Positions 49,080 to 63,668 of a stretch of DNA of 64,000 bases are shown here, piece by piece. How positions within the stretch are numbered: the stretch's first letter is position 1; every line of letters starts with the position of its first letter. This stretch comes from Diphasiastrum complanatum (Eukaryota; Streptophyta; Lycopodiopsida; Lycopodiales; Lycopodiaceae): contig CM055098.1 in assembly GCA_029204225.1 (NCBI GenBank), forward strand, positions 13,233,815-13,297,814, written 5' to 3'. A program made the position numbers and the translations under genes. The notes below the pieces were generated by a model that saw only the letters and a list, made by a program, of their open reading frames with translations, made no database searches and was not told where the DNA came from.

Positions 49080-51822
49080 TCAATGTTTTAGGTAATGACT
49101 AATATGATAATGATTCTTCCTCACTATCATTCACAATGACATCATTCAAAGTACATCCTACTTTGAACTCTTCACATACTTCTCTTCTTCTTGACTTGTG
49201 ACTATCTCCCTCACCAAGTCTCATGATAGAACCATTTGATCTACTCTCTTTATAAAGACATGTGACACCACTTGCTGCAAAAATGACTTTCTTGGAATCA
49301 TAACAACGAACCACGTCCTTCATACATGCACCTAGCAACATCTTTTTCCATATGATCAAAGAAATCATTAGCAACAACCTTTTCCAAGAAAAAACCTTCA
49401 CCACCTCCATTAATGAAGTTAGCTCTTTCCTTACCTTTTGCATGCATTCACATACCATGAAAAACCATCATTATCCTCATAACTATCCAAGTTAGCACAA
49501 AGATGAACATCTCCAAGAAGCATATTAGATCTTGACATAGATCTAGCATAAGGAAGCTTGTTAGACTTTGCATAAGATCCACCAATCTTATTGATGCTAA
49601 AAGGTAACTTTGGAAAGTTGAGACTAATCTCCTTTTCCATTCCATCCTTTTTGTTAGCCATAACAAAAGAATCAAGCTTGAAAGTCTACCTTGTCTATTG
49701 CCACTAGCAACCAAGATTTCTTCCTTTGTAATGAAACAAGCATCACCACCAAACTTTACCATGTGTCCTTTCTCTATCATTTGACCAACACTTAAAAATT
49801 TCTTAGAAAGTGAAGGAATATAAAGAACACCATCAAGTCTTGCTTTCCTATTAGTAGAAAGACAAATAGGAATTGAACCAATACCTTCAATCACAAACTT
49901 ACTACCATTGGCCATGTGAATCACTTTCTTGGATCCATCATAAGTGGCCAAAGAAGTAAAGAACTTCTTGTGACTAGTCATGTGTGAATTACTCCACTAT
50001 CAATCCACCATGAATCTTTGTCACCTTCACTTGAAATTGGACTTGAAGAACACATCAAAAGAGAATTAGAGCCACCTAGATCCTCATCATTAGTAGTAAA
50101 GTTGATTTGCTTTCTACCTTCATCTCTTTGCTTCTTCAAACATTCATTAGCAAAATGCCCTTTGATTCCACAATAGAAGTATTTTAACTTTGACCTATAT
50201 TTCTTCTTACTAACAAAAGAGGATGGATCACCTTGATCTTGACTCTTTTGTCACTTGCCTTTGCCTTTGCCTTCAAACTTGCCTTTGATGGACATGGCCT
50301 CCTCTTCATAATGAGATGATGATGTAGATCCACCTCTTGCTTGAAGCCTAAACTCCTCATTCACCAAAATCTCTTGCAAATCCACAATGTTTGGCAAAGT
50401 CTTTTGAATATCAAAGCTTTGAACAAGATTAGCATGATCATCCAACAAGCCATTAAGTATAGCTTGAACAAGTTCTACCTCCTTAGTGCTCTCATCAATA
50501 CATGCTAACTCATCATTGAATGCTTTAACCCTCAATACAAAAGCATGAGAACTCTCTTCCTTCTTTTGCATACCTTGAAAGATATTTCTTCTTAGAGTCA
50601 ACACTCTAGATGTAGACTTGGATTCATAAATCTTCTTCAAAGCTTCCCAAGCCTCTCGAGATGAATTGCTCTTACCAATTTCATTCAGGAGCTCATTGGT
50701 CAAGTGTAGAGCTTTCTTTGCTCTCTTGTCATACCTCACTTGATCTTGGGGTGCTCCTCCGCACCTGCAACAATCTCCATTAACTCATTCATCTCCAATA
50801 ATGACTCCATCCTCACCTTCCAAGTAGAATAGTTGATTGAGGTAAGCCTATCATTGCTCTCCAACATAAAGCCTCCACTTGTAGACATGTTGAAGTGACC
50901 TGATCTTCTCCTTTCAACATGTTCCAATGCACAAAGCACTATATTAAATGTCAACAACTGAACTCAAGAAGAAATCACAAAGATATGGAACCTCTCAAAT
51001 CTATCTAGCACTATAACTAGCAAATCAACACATAGAATGAGGAATTCTTGATCAACCTATGATCTACCAACAATCTAATGAATCTAGCCACTTACTAGAA
51101 TTGAAACACACTCTAGTAAAGCCTAGAAACTTGAAAACAATAGAGGTCCAATCAAAATTAGGGTTTTGACAAAATCACAAAAAATTGAATCTTCCAATTT
51201 CTACATGCAATTGCAAAAATCTTGATATAGAATCTTGTAGCCTCTGATGAGACCTTCCTAATGCATCAGAAATCACCCAAATCCAGTAAGACAAGTAGTA
51301 AATCAGAATTCCTCAAGTTCATAGACCTAAATTGAGTTTTGACCTACAGAAGATCCAATCTACTATTGCAAAGAACTCAATTTTTGAGTAGAAATCAATC
51401 TAGCATGCTCTAGCATTGGTATCTCCTCCAAATCTTTGATAAATATGTTTGATCCTTTCATAACCAAAAACACAAGATCTCTAATACCATGTGAAGAATT
51501 TCAGATCATTAAGATCCAAAATGTGTCCTTTAATATTTGGTTAGAAATTAACACAACATTCAACATTGCTAATGTAAAAAAATCAGCATCTGCTCAATGA
51601 AAGAGATCCAAACTCAATAAGAACTTGATCAAACATCAAATATATGATAAAATAAAATTTTTGTCCATAAAATAACATTACTCTACTGTAGTTCCCACGT
51701 GTGGATCCAAAAATAGAAAAATATGAGCATTTTACACACAAGATTGCAAGATATCATCAAGATAGTGCACCAACGGATAGATGAACCCAAGAGAACTCTT
51801 GTATAAGCATGAAATGAGAGAG
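49080..51822 (-). mobile_element. Copia element C6 (minus, 5' half)
   Basis: Minus-strand copia element retaining the 5' LTR end, leader, gag and protease region. On the plus strand, CTAATACCA at 51,481-51,489 is the PBS (TGGTATTAG), directly next to TGTGAAGAA at 51,490, the LTR's end. The LTR extends to somewhere between 51,740 and 51,822, carries CCACGTGTGG at 51,695-51,704, and is cut by the start of an unrelated direct repeat. Downstream of the protease region only broken spacer and integrase-like text is seen to about 49,080. No 3' LTR was found before the CACTA terminus at 48,990. Confidence 0.75.
49099..50888 (-). pseudogene. C6 gag-protease polyprotein, broken
   Basis: The likely start is ATG 50,888 (MSTSGGFMLESNDRLTSINY), inside a longer frame opening at 50,957. 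A frameshift near 50,740 leads to RYDKRAKKALHLTNELLNEI, open to 50,251. The zinc knuckle reads KYFYCGIKGHFANEC with the first Cys replaced by Tyr (near 50,150-50,190). Protease WWIDSG follows near 50,000, then an open frame from 49,981 with MANGSKFVIEGIGSIPICL and VLYIPSLSKKFLSVGQ. After another frameshift near 49,690 the text loses similarity. No integrase core is recognisable. Confidence 0.75.
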
Positions 51823-53490
51823 AGAGATTAACAGAACAAAGCTCCTCTTGACAAGTCAAGACCAAAACCTTTTGAAACCCTTTATTCATAGACCAACAAG
51901 GTAAAACATAGCTAAAAAGTATACAATACTAACAAAAGCACCATGAAGCAAAACATATTTCAAGACATCCAGCTGGTACCTGCCACCATTCCACCACACA
52001 AAACCGCACAAGTTAGCACAGTGAAGAAGACAGGTGTCAACGCTGAATGTCAGTTGTTATCCATGTACAAAATACGTTGAGCTCAACTAACTAGTTTGCA
52101 ATGAAAAATCATGTTTTTTGCAATCCAATCTTCTCTTACTATCAATTATTTCAAGTGATCGGCCAAACCATACTAGTACCGTATCACGACATCTGCCATA
52201 CTGATCAATTTGATGGTTTTTGGTCTGTATCATTTAATTAATATGACAATACACATTTGAAAACAAGCCATATAAAAAAAAATATCAAAATGTGAACGTG
52301 TAAGAGGTTTGGACCGGTACATGAGTTATGTGGCAAATCTATGTCATCCCATCACTCATGTCTGTTAAACAGACGATGTACGGTGCTCGTGACTTGAGCA
52401 AATTCATGCTATGCAAGAGTTTGCAAACCAACTTATCATTCTTACGATTTTAAGCCACAATAATGCTTTAATCATTACCCAAGAAACTATAGGTGCAAAA
52501 TGTGAAAGTAGGAATTTGCGAATGCACACTCATACTAAGACCGGGGCAGTTCTCTGACATTCCGTCCTTATGAATGTATACATTCTTAGAACAAATCCAT
52601 GTATTAAAAGAACTTACAGCAAGTACGCAAACCCTTGTTTAGAAAGTCAAAAGACTTTTAGAAGAAACAAGGTTATCACTATCCCTATGGTAAGCAGTGA
52701 TATAGCATTACTCGCTGGAATAGGAGAAACATTTATAGCACTATGATTACGAGTCATTCTGCATATTTTTGAGTATTTTGTCACGGGTAATTGTTGACTT
52801 GCCCCGTCACGCTGCATTTTAAGCTTTATCAAAGAAAATCGAAGCAGTCATGTGTTACTAATCTAAATGGTAGACGAAATCAATTCTTGTGAGGCAATCA
52901 CATTTGCATTTTGCAGTTGAGAAGATTGACCTTCTGTATCCATTTCTAAGTATGAACATTATGTCTAAACCCTTCGTGCTATTTATGATGTAAAACTATA
53001 TGAAACATAGAAAGTAGGGAGTATTATCGACCTGTCAATTTCTGTACAGAGTTCTTTACTGATCAAAAACATAGACACAACATATGGCATTTGCTTTGAA
53101 TCATTTCTATCAATAGCCATCGCTAAAAAGCAACTACGGTGTTTCCATATCAATATTATACATAAGAATGCGAAGATTCAGTAGCTATATCGCAGGTGTA
53201 GAGGCGAGCTACGATATTCATCATAGTTAGCAATGCTGATCAGCACATTTTGCCCACATTCATCAGCGTTGATAGCACTATTATACATCTCCAGGGTCGT
53301 GTTGTAGTATACAGTACAAAGATTAAGATTCCAACAATGATTTCAGGCTGTTTGCAGCGCTGCCTCATGCTTTTATTGTTGTCAATATACTTCATACATA
53401 TTCCTACAAAACTGGCCAGCATTGGCTTCTACCAATCGTTGTGCTTCAAGCGAGTTTTTAAAGCAATCATAAATGCAATAATGGGTGCAT
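51823..53490. repeat. Large direct repeat R, left copy
   Basis: Matches 57,722-58,998 in the same orientation, from AGAGATTAACAGAACAAAGC to ATAATGGGTGCATAATC. The left copy contains ~540 bp (52,245-52,787) missing from the right copy and lacks ~150 bp that the right copy has (58,306-58,465). Minus-strand text such as MLASFVGICMKYIDNNKSM (53,422 downward) is shared by both copies, but no family is recognised. The pair flanks the reverse-transcriptase region, so R may be part of that element or an older duplication. Confidence 0.75.
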
Positions 53491-54107
<617 letters not shown>

Positions 54108-54179
54108 CCACCAACCAATACCCACAGTCAGTGAATCCCTCAAGGGACAACTAGCTCCCCTCTAAGGAAAACCAAAAGA

Positions 54180-56030
54180 TTGTTAATAGTTTTAGGCAAA
54201 TCGAATAACAGTCTTAGAAATTCTTCCTACAACAAAAGCTTGTTAATGATCATACATGATTTATCACGGGCAAACCCGTTACTCTTAAAGGTACTCACGA
54301 GAGTTCATAATTCCTTAAGTAAAGTTTCTTGCTTGTTACAACAGTACATGGCAGCTATCGTTTGCGATATAATAACCTTGTATGAATTGAATATAGGTCT
54401 ATTTGAAACAAGGTGTATATATTGTAGGAAGCGAAAAGGAAGATCTCTCCTTTTATCATATTTGGAAACTAGTGAACAACCCGTGGTTGGGTCGAAAAAA
54501 ATTGCGATATTAAAAAAGTTTGCTGAATCGACAGTGTTATCACTTCCATCAATCTCAAGATACCCCAAGAGATAGATCTAAACAAATTGTCTGCAGTTCT
54601 AGGTTGGGTTTTATCCAATAAGCGTCCCACCATATCATTATTAATAAAGCAGATGTCATCTATATATCTGAATGAATATTTGAAGTTATTCATATATTCG
54701 ACATGCCCAAGTTTTACAAGTCTTTTGATAAACTGCATTTCGAAGAATGACAAGTACCATTTGCATCATAATGGTGAGCATGAAAATCCCATCAGTATTC
54801 CTCGGATCTGTTGCTAGGTGTGATTCCCTAGTCTTATAATACAATTATCTATCAAGTAGGAGTTCCATTTACACAAAGTATCCTTGTCAATATCATTTCA
54901 TTCCTCCGACATTGCTTTCTCAGATGCCCATCTAAAATCATTGGTCCCAAATAAATGTCTATACTTAAGTGTTTTGACTTTGGCAATTTTGAATGCCAAG
55001 CAAATCAGTTTTGTCATAATGGTTTTTAGACCATCAGTACCTTCCAATAGAATATTTTCATAGCATTTGGAAATATTTGTTGCTTTCATCGTATATATAT
55101 CCTCAGGTAAATTTAGATAGAAGTCAACTAATGAATCACATTGCCAAAATAATGATGTATCCCTATTTAGGACACTCTTGTATGTTTTTGCCTTCAGGCC
55201 TGCATCTTTCATAATGAAAGGATATAGCATACCAAGAGCACCTGTTAGAAATTTTGCAAGTCTAGAAAAATAGCAATCATGTGCATTTGTGATCCATCGA
55301 AATGCCTCCTTATGCTCCTTATAGGTGCAAAGTAGGTAAGGTAGTTCTTTTGAATACATGAAATCATCGAGTAGTAACTCACTCATAGAAGTGTTAATGT
55401 ATTCCAAAGAATTTAAGACGAAATTATTTGTAGGATCATGGAAAGGAATAAAATCCGGGCTATCAAGTCTTTCTATAGCAAGTTTACGTACAAGATATAT
55501 GCAAATAAAACAAGGGTTCTGTTGTGCTGTATCAATTCCATTGACATATAAATGTTTGGTAATCCATTTGCGTTCATCGTTGGCAGCTTCTTTTTTATGT
55601 AATGGAACAGTGTTCCCTTGAATCCATTTTTTGTTCTTTAAAAATTCTAGGGCACTTTTTCTACAAAAATCAGCATGCATTTCTACTTTTGTATCAGGGT
55701 ACATAGGTAAGAGTTTCATGAGTTTGAACCATTCATTATGTAATTTCGTAGCAATACTTTGAATATTAGTATGTTGCAATACTATATGATTGAGTCCTTT
55801 TTCCAATGAATGTTTAAGGACCTTACTACTGATAAAGCTGCAATCTATAGCTACAACATGACCGAACTTATTTGAAACAAAGCCTTTGAAACATTTAAAA
55901 GTAGAGCACAAGCAAACTTGAAGATTTTCTATTTGAAAATTGCAGAAAACTTCATAAGGAAAATACCATTCCATTTTGACATTCGACATGTATGACCAAC
56001 CAAACACTATATCATCGAAGGACTCATGTA
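54180..56030 (-). pseudogene. Reverse transcriptase of an animal/fungus-like retroelement family
   Basis: Minus-strand RT remnant, essentially continuous from ~56,030 to 54,180. It opens with a Cys-containing stretch (VCLCSTFKCF) then FGHVVAIDCSFISSKVLKHS and LEKGLNHI, recalling the GHVVTGDL..LR.L..KGP.YRE block of an uncharacterised RT family common in cnidarians, fishes and glomeromycetes. The middle has KELPYLLCTYKEHKEAFRWI. After TGA (54,896 region) the same frame continues with RGILMGFSCSP and the catalytic YIDD at 54,655-54,666. A frameshift near 54,570 leads to VSKYDKRRDLPFRF and SNRPIFNSYKVIISQTIAAM. Three stops (TGA, TAG, TGA) lie between 54,900 and 54,770. There is no copia, gypsy or LINE hallmark. 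Its closest kin may be Penelope-like, but I see no GIY-YIG endonuclease. Confidence 0.65.
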
Positions 56031-57620
56031 TAAAGCCGAATAGCTATAGTAAGATGTCTTCACATGAATGTTCTCACACATTCTATTGTGATAAAGTAAA
56101 TGTAAAAAGAGTTTTTCCTTTGTTTCATGCATAATGAGCTGAAGGCGATCTGATGTATTTCTGATTACCTCCTTCCTTTTCAAAATCGTCTTGTCCTGCA
56201 ATCATATCAATCCCGATAGAAATTCAGCTTTTTGACTGGCAAATCGCTCTTTGAACCACTTCCTTGTCCTTCTTTTCCATTGTATCCAATAACCTTTCTT
56301 CTTTTACCTTGGCCAGAGAGAACAGAGCTAGGGTTGTTGAGATTGAAAGTGGCTATATGTTTACTAGAGTTTTGGAAGAATTTGTCCAGTAAAGTAGAGA
56401 AGCTAGGTCTTTTAAGCAGATGTTCAATTTCTCTAATATTCTTGGCATCACCAAGATGAATAAGGAGTTTAGCAGAGGGATTTGTGGCAAGTTCAATGGA
56501 TGCTTCAATCATGTACTGGCGTAGATAAAGGAAGGTAATATGGGCTTTGACAGTATTTCTAGTAGGTTTGTGTAGTCATAGGAAAAAGACATTGAGTTGG
56601 TTTTGTGGGGAGGCACCCGAAAAGAAAATGCTCAGGTTATTCATCACGTACCAGATGGCTTGGTCAAACCAAATAATGCAAGACTGATTTTTACACTTGT
56701 CTCCACATCTACATTTGAAAAAAGGTCTTTTCTAGTTCCAAATTCTGGCTTGATGGAGATTTGTTCTATTAAATTTAGTGTCAAAATGTCCACGAATACG
56801 TGCCCAGGTTTGCTCAGAAGGGCAACGGGAAGTCTCAAATTTGTTCATACAAATGACAGTTTCAAAAGCAATAGGAGTATCTAGAATGGAATTTTTGTTA
56901 AGAGCAGCCAGTTTATAAGCCTAAACTTCTTTTTCATTAAGATGAGTAAGAATGCACCAAAGCTCGATGGGAAGAGGAGCAAGAAAATTGACAGAAGGTA
57001 AGCTCCAAAGTTTGTAAGAAGTTAGGTGGATTTGAGTTCAATAGTCGAGCGGGTACGAAAGGGACTTGGCAATATTTGGATTGGCAAAATTCAAAAGTAG
57101 ATTGATCACCAATGACACAGATATCCTGAGAGAATATTTCAAATTGTGTGGCACTATCTTTATCCAGTTCATCTAAGAAGACAAGAGGATGTGGAGAAGG
57201 AGGTGACTTGGGTACGGTAGGAGAGAATTCAACAGAATGGGGGTCGGTCTCTTTTTCAAGACAAGCAAAAACTTATCTAATATAAGAGTTATAAAATTTC
57301 TCTTCATTCTCATATGTTTCCCCAATACCAGCCAAATTTGAAGCCAACATTTCAATGGTACTCATAGGATCGATCTTGGTTATTCCAAGTATATCTTAGC
57401 CCAATGTAAAGTATCCAAAAGGTCAATAAAACAAAGCACTTTATCTTCAGGTCCAGCAGCATTACAGGTATTACGATCTGTCCCGTTGATAAAACTATGC
57501 AACATGACAGCTTTTTTTATGCAAATGATCAAAGTTTGTATAAATAGATTAGGAGGAGGAAGGGACTCCCCATAACCGAGATCTATAGTGCCTTGATACC
57601 AACCTGAGGACTAAAAACAT
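56031..57620 (-). pseudogene. Upstream coding remnant of the RT region
   Basis: Minus-strand coding-like text leading into the RT: PPPNLFIQTLIICIKKAVML and NGTDRNTCNAAGPEDKVLCF (57,555-57,410), MSTIEMLASNLAGIGETYEN (57,360-57,300), LVFLDELDKDSATQFEIFSQ (~57,200-57,130), GTRKDLFSNVDVETSVKISL (~56,740-56,670) and EHLLKRPSFSTLLDKFFQNS (~56,430-56,370), then KRKEVIRNTSDRLQLIMHET just above the RT. At least six frameshifts or stops separate these. I recognise no domain. It probably belongs to the same element as an N-terminal region or separate ORF. Orientation and spacing are the only evidence. Confidence 0.4.
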
Positions 57621-57721
57621 AAAATAGACCTATGTTAGCACATGAATCCAAGTAAGGTAAAAGTTTTGGTACTCAGTCTCGGCCAAAGGATAGTCAGATT
57701 TACACCTCAAGGATGCATAGA

Positions 57722-59439
<1,718 letters not shown>

Positions 59440-61869
59440 TCATTTTGAATCCTTCCTGCTCAGTCTTTGGACAGTCATCCTTTGAAAGTTTTACTCCAAG
59501 TGCCATAGGAGTCTCTTTCCCTTTACATTCAAGCATTTCATAGTCTGCCAAAATTTTACAAGCATAAGTTTGCTGAGAAAGTTTTATGTTACCAGTTGCT
59601 TATTGGCTTTGTTGGTTAGCTTGCCATCCAAAGTTTCTTTGGTCCCAAATTCGAGCCTCCCCTGGGAAACCAAGAAGCATTTATGGTAATTTCAATTCCT
59701 AGGAATTTCTTAGCTTCTCCAAGGTCTGTAATTTCAAACTCTTGGCCCACACGCTGCTTGGTTTCTTGTATCATCTCTAAGTTATTGCCAACAATTAGAG
59801 TATCATCAACGAATACAGCTAAGATTAGGAAACAATCACTCTTAGTTTTAATAAAGACATCATTGTCTGAAATGAGTCTTCTAAAACCAATAGAGATTAA
59901 AAATTCACACATTCTTTTATGCCAAGCTCTTGCAGCTTGTTTTAAACCATAAATACACTTCCTCAGTTTACAAGTCATATCAAGATACTGTGGTCGAGGA
60001 AACCTTTAGGCTGTCTCATATAAATTTCTTCATCAAGAAACTCATAAAGGAATGCAGTCTTGACATCTATATGATGATGGACATTTAAGGAACGTGTAAC
60101 AACCAAAGCAAAGAATGGTAGACTATTTTACCATAGAGGAGAATGTTTTTTGGTAGTCTACTCCAGACTTCTGAGAATATTCTTTTGCTATTAATCTAGT
60201 CTTTTATCGCTCAGTGCTCCCATCTGATCTCTGCTTTGACTTGTAGACCCATTTGAAGTCTACAACTTTCCTTCCTTCTGGTAGGTTCTCAAGTGTCCAT
60301 GTTTCATTCTTATGCATTGAATCTATTTCTTCTTGCATCACTTTTTTCCATTGTTCAGAAACCTGACTCGCCATTGCTTCTGAGTAAGATGTGGGTTCTG
60401 TAGTTATTAGGCATTGGTTGCTTTCGCAACTGTTTGCTGCAGCATTCTCAATAGCCTTCTGTCTGATTCTAGTAGAGTGTCTTGGCTGGGCAAGATCCTA
60501 GTTATTGTGGGACCTGCAACTCATGTTGCTCAATTGTTTGTTGATCTTCTTGAATAGGTTGGTGATATGGCTCCACAGAAGTCTATTCTCCCTCTTCAGC
60601 CCAGTCATAGATGTAAGGATTCAGATCGAAAAACTGATAACCAGTCAAGTCGGCATCTTCCTGAAATGCTCCTTTATCAAACTTTACAACTTACTTGAAC
60701 TTTGTTAGTTTCAGGATCATACAACATGTAACCAGGTGCATTGATTGCATAGCCCACAAATATCATGAGCTTAGAGTTCTCATCGAGTTTTGTCCTCTTA
60801 TCTTGAGTACATGCATGTATGCCCTGCAACCAAACACTCTGACATGTGACAGGTTGGGCTTTTCACCAGTCCAGGCCTCATAAGGAGTGGCATCGCTTAC
60901 AATAGTTGTCATACTCCTATTCTGAAGATAAATGGCGATCACAATAGCTTCTACCCAAAATTCCTTTGAGAGGTTTGCATGTGCCATCATGCACCTTGCT
61001 TCCTCCATCAGGGTTCGGTTCTTTCTCTCGGCTACTCCATTGTGCTATGGTGTGTAGGGAACAGTATATTCTCTCTCGATTCTTTCATTTTGACAATAAT
61101 TCTTGAATTCTGTATTGGTGTATTCACCACCATTATCAGATCTCAGAATTTAATTTTTTGTCATGTTTGTGTTTCAGCCAAACTCTTGAACTGCTTGAAA
61201 ACTGTAAACACATCAGACTTTTTCTTCAAGAAGTAGACAAAAGTCATGTGGGTATAATCGTCTCTAAAAGTGCCAAAGTACTTCTATTAAAATATAGATG
61301 GAACCTTCATAGGCCCAAAAAGATCGCTATGAATTAGCCCAAGAACCTCGTTAGCTCGTGCTCCTTCGAACTTGAATGATTCTTGGTGTTGTTTGCCCTT
61401 CAAACATGATTCACAAAGGCTGATTTTTTTGTCCATGATGACCATTCCTTCTGTCATTCTATTTCTTGGCATCTTGTAGAGTGTGCTCATGCTACTGTGG
61501 CACATTTTTTTATGCCATAATTCATTCTTGTCTTCATCCTCTGAAGTCACAAAAGCTTGGTCAGCAGGATTTAGCACTTTTGCATGATATGGGTTGTCTT
61601 TTCTTTCAACTTTTACAAGGATCTGGTTAGATACGCACTCCTTTATCTGACATTCTTCACTGTCAAAAGTAACATTTAGCCCAATATCTATGATCTTGGT
61701 GACTGATAGGAGATCTCTGCTTAATGTAGGAACATGTAGGACTCCCTCTAGATCCTTGTAACCAAAAAATAGTCTTTAGAAGTAGAGTACCAATCCCCAT
61801 GACATGGTGTTTGTTGTTATCACCAAGAATGACTTCTCTTTCTCCATTGGACATCTTGTAGTCCTTTAG
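59440..61869 (-). pseudogene. Copia remnant C7 (minus), split by a SINE
   Basis: Minus-strand copia polyprotein without LTRs. Order from 61,869 down: post-protease text with MSNGEREVILGDNNKHHVMG (61,854), a pre-integrase block NELWHKKMCHSSMSTLYKMP with C-x2-C (61,577-61,287), and integrase parts including an ERKNRTL-like region (~61,000-61,040) and YLQNRSMTTIVSDATPYEAW (60,930-60,870). RT follows, with LRKCIYGLKQAARAWHKRM (59,970 downward), a VDD active-site box reading FVDDTLIVGNN (59,800-59,830) and FLGIEITIN. The RT text is interrupted at 59,680 by an 88-bp SINE and resumes as KLSQQTYACKILADYEMLEC (~59,520-59,580). Many stops and frameshifts. The upper end is cut by the LTR of copia C8. 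Confidence 0.75.
59583..59688 (+). mobile_element. Mini-SINE copy 2 inside copia C7
   Basis: The 88-bp body (59,592-59,679) is flanked by TTTATGTTA (59,583-59,591) and TTTATGGTA (59,680-59,688), an 8-of-9 target duplication. It shares GGTTAGCTTGCCATCCAAAG and the CCTGGGAAACCAAGAA end with the copy at 12,934. The A-box-like TGGCTTTGTTGG has one mismatch to consensus and the B-box-like ATTCGAGCC (59,649-59,657) has one. It interrupts a copia RT frame, with recognisable RT residues on both sides, so it is a true insertion. Confidence 0.72.
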
Positions 61870-62524
61870 TGTGAAGTTTTGGCATGTGTGAACCTCTCAA
61901 CACACCTTTAACGGATCTTATGAGGTGTTGTGATTGCACATGAATGATCAAACAACAAATTAGCATGACAATTCAAGACAAGAGCACAATAGCATATCAT
62001 AGGCTCAAAAAACTAAGTATTCAATATGAGAGATAATGACCAAAATAGTTTTAAGAGTTCACTATGGAGAAATAAACTTGCTCTCTGGTGGAGAGAGAAT
62101 GTACAATCAAAAACACTTGTGTAGAGAGAGAATCCTCTATTCTCATCAAAATTCACAATATGGAAAACTATCCAAAAATCCCTACATGATGAGGCTCGAG
62201 TTCCAAGGTAGATTTCCAAGTGTCCAAAGGTTGATCCACATCTTTTAGTTAACTCTACTATCATAGATCCACATCTCAAGTACATGCATGATGTGGCAAG
62301 AATTGCATATCTATTTCCTAGATTGACTAGACAAGTGTAGAATTTTACTAGTGACATTCTACCTAACATTTTGCATGCTTACACATCTACATCTACCTAA
62401 CTAAAACTCAACCTATTCTACAAGGTAATGTGCTCAATTCACATACCTCAAATATTTACAATGGAATAACATAAGCATAGCCCCCAAAGTGAACATAGAA
62501 AAATATTTTTTACTATTCTTCACA
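61870..62524 (-). repeat. C8 3' LTR
   Basis: 655 bp with 7-bp perfect inverted termini. Only one LTR of this element is in the window. Confidence 0.8.
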
Positions 62525-62539
62525 CTCCTTAAAACATAT

Positions 62540-63436
62540 CTATCTATTCACCATGGACTTTGAGATTAAGCCAAGATTTGATCTAATCTTGACAAATACA
62601 TTTTTGGGCAATGGTTTTGTGAGTAGATCTGCAACACAAGATGATGATTCAACATGCTCCAACAAGATCTCTCTCTCGATCACTTTCTCTCTGACAAAGT
62701 GATGTGCTACCTCAATGTGTTTGCTTCTTGCAGGGGCATGGAATACAAGATTGTTTGCAAGATCCTAAGCCAAGATGTTATCATTCTTGATAATAGGTAG
62801 GTCTTCATCTCCAATGCACCTTAGCTCCTTTAGTAGCCTCTTGATCCATAGGACCTCCTTTGTGGTAGTTGTAAGAGCTTTGTACTCTGCTTCACAAGAT
62901 GATAAGGATATAATTGCTTGTTTCTTGGATAGTCAAGAAACTAGATATTCTTCTACAAAAACTGTGTATGCACTTGTGGATTTTCTATTCACTTTGTCTC
63001 CTACAAAATCCGAGTCTGAAAATGCAACCAATGTTAGATCTTCACCTTTATAGATCAATCCATAGTCTAAGGTGGAAGATACATATCTCAATATTCTATT
63101 TGTCGACTTCCAATGACAAATATTTGGATCTTGCATGAATTGGCTTAATTTATGCACACTAAAACTTAAATTTGGCCTAGTTACAATTAACCAAATGAGG
63201 GAGCCAATAAGACTCCTATGGAAGCCTATTACAAAGATAATTAGCACATGCAACTGCTTCTCCTAGCCTAATGGATTTTGCACATTCACAAAGTGTTCTT
63301 TTTGTTCTCTCAGCAACTCCATTTTGTTGAGGAGTATAAAAATGTGAAAACTCTCTTTGTATTCCCTCTTGCTCACAATAGTCATTAAACTTACTAGAGG
63401 TATATTCACCTCCACTATCACATCTCAAAGCTTTTA
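62540..63436 (-). pseudogene. C8 integrase fused to RNase H by deletion
   Basis: From 63,428 down: integrase core RCDSGGEYTSSKFNDYCEQE and TPQQNGVAERTKRTLCECAK, ending CANYLCNRLP. Then, without RT, the RT-end/RNase H text [60 protein letters not shown] and KHIEVAHHFVREK. A stop near 62,933 and others break the reading. The RNase H is close to that of C4, so the two belong to related lineages. Confidence 0.78.
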
Positions 63437-63668
63437 GTCACTCTTTGTGCTCTCTTCATTTGTGATCTCTCTTTGTGCTCTCTCTTTAAGTATTAAGCAC
63501 TCTCTCTTTCACAAATTAATCTTAGTTTTCTTGTCATCAATACTTCTTTCTCTCTTTGTCTCTATCTCTCTCTCACACACACATAGACTCTTTCTCTCCC
63601 TTTCTCTTTCTCACTTTGAAGATCTTTCTTTATTTCTTTCACACACACACACACTCTACACACACAAA
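63437..63668. promoter_or_regulatory. CT-rich leader upstream of a CACTA gene
   Basis: Pyrimidine-rich with repeated TCTCTCTTTGTGCTCTC and (CA)n words, running up to the ATG at 63,669. CT-rich leaders are common in plant 5' regions; the regulatory role is inferred from position only. Confidence 0.35.

Larger units (their letters stand above)
61870..63436 (-). mobile_element. Copia remnant C8 with 3' LTR (minus)
   Basis: 3' LTR at 61,870-62,524 has exact inverted ends TGTGAAG...CTTCACA. A polypurine-like tract (complement of CTCCTTAAAAC) follows at 62,525-62,535. RNase H text runs from 62,540 to about 63,220. At ~63,225 the reading jumps straight from RNase H to the integrase core, so the RT and the linker are deleted. 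The element is cut at ~63,436. Its LTR directly abuts copia C7 at 61,869, so C8 probably inserted into C7. Confidence 0.8.

Noticed and set aside
57588-57602. TTGGTATCAAGGC-like primer-binding site upstream of the RT region
   Set aside because: It sits inside readable coding text, the neighbouring repeat does not end next to it, and no polypurine tract matches at the other side.
63432-63436. TTTAG as a target duplication for copia C8 (also at 61,865-61,869)
   Set aside because: C8 lacks its 5' LTR, and the right-hand TTTAG is still in integrase-like text, so this is likely chance.
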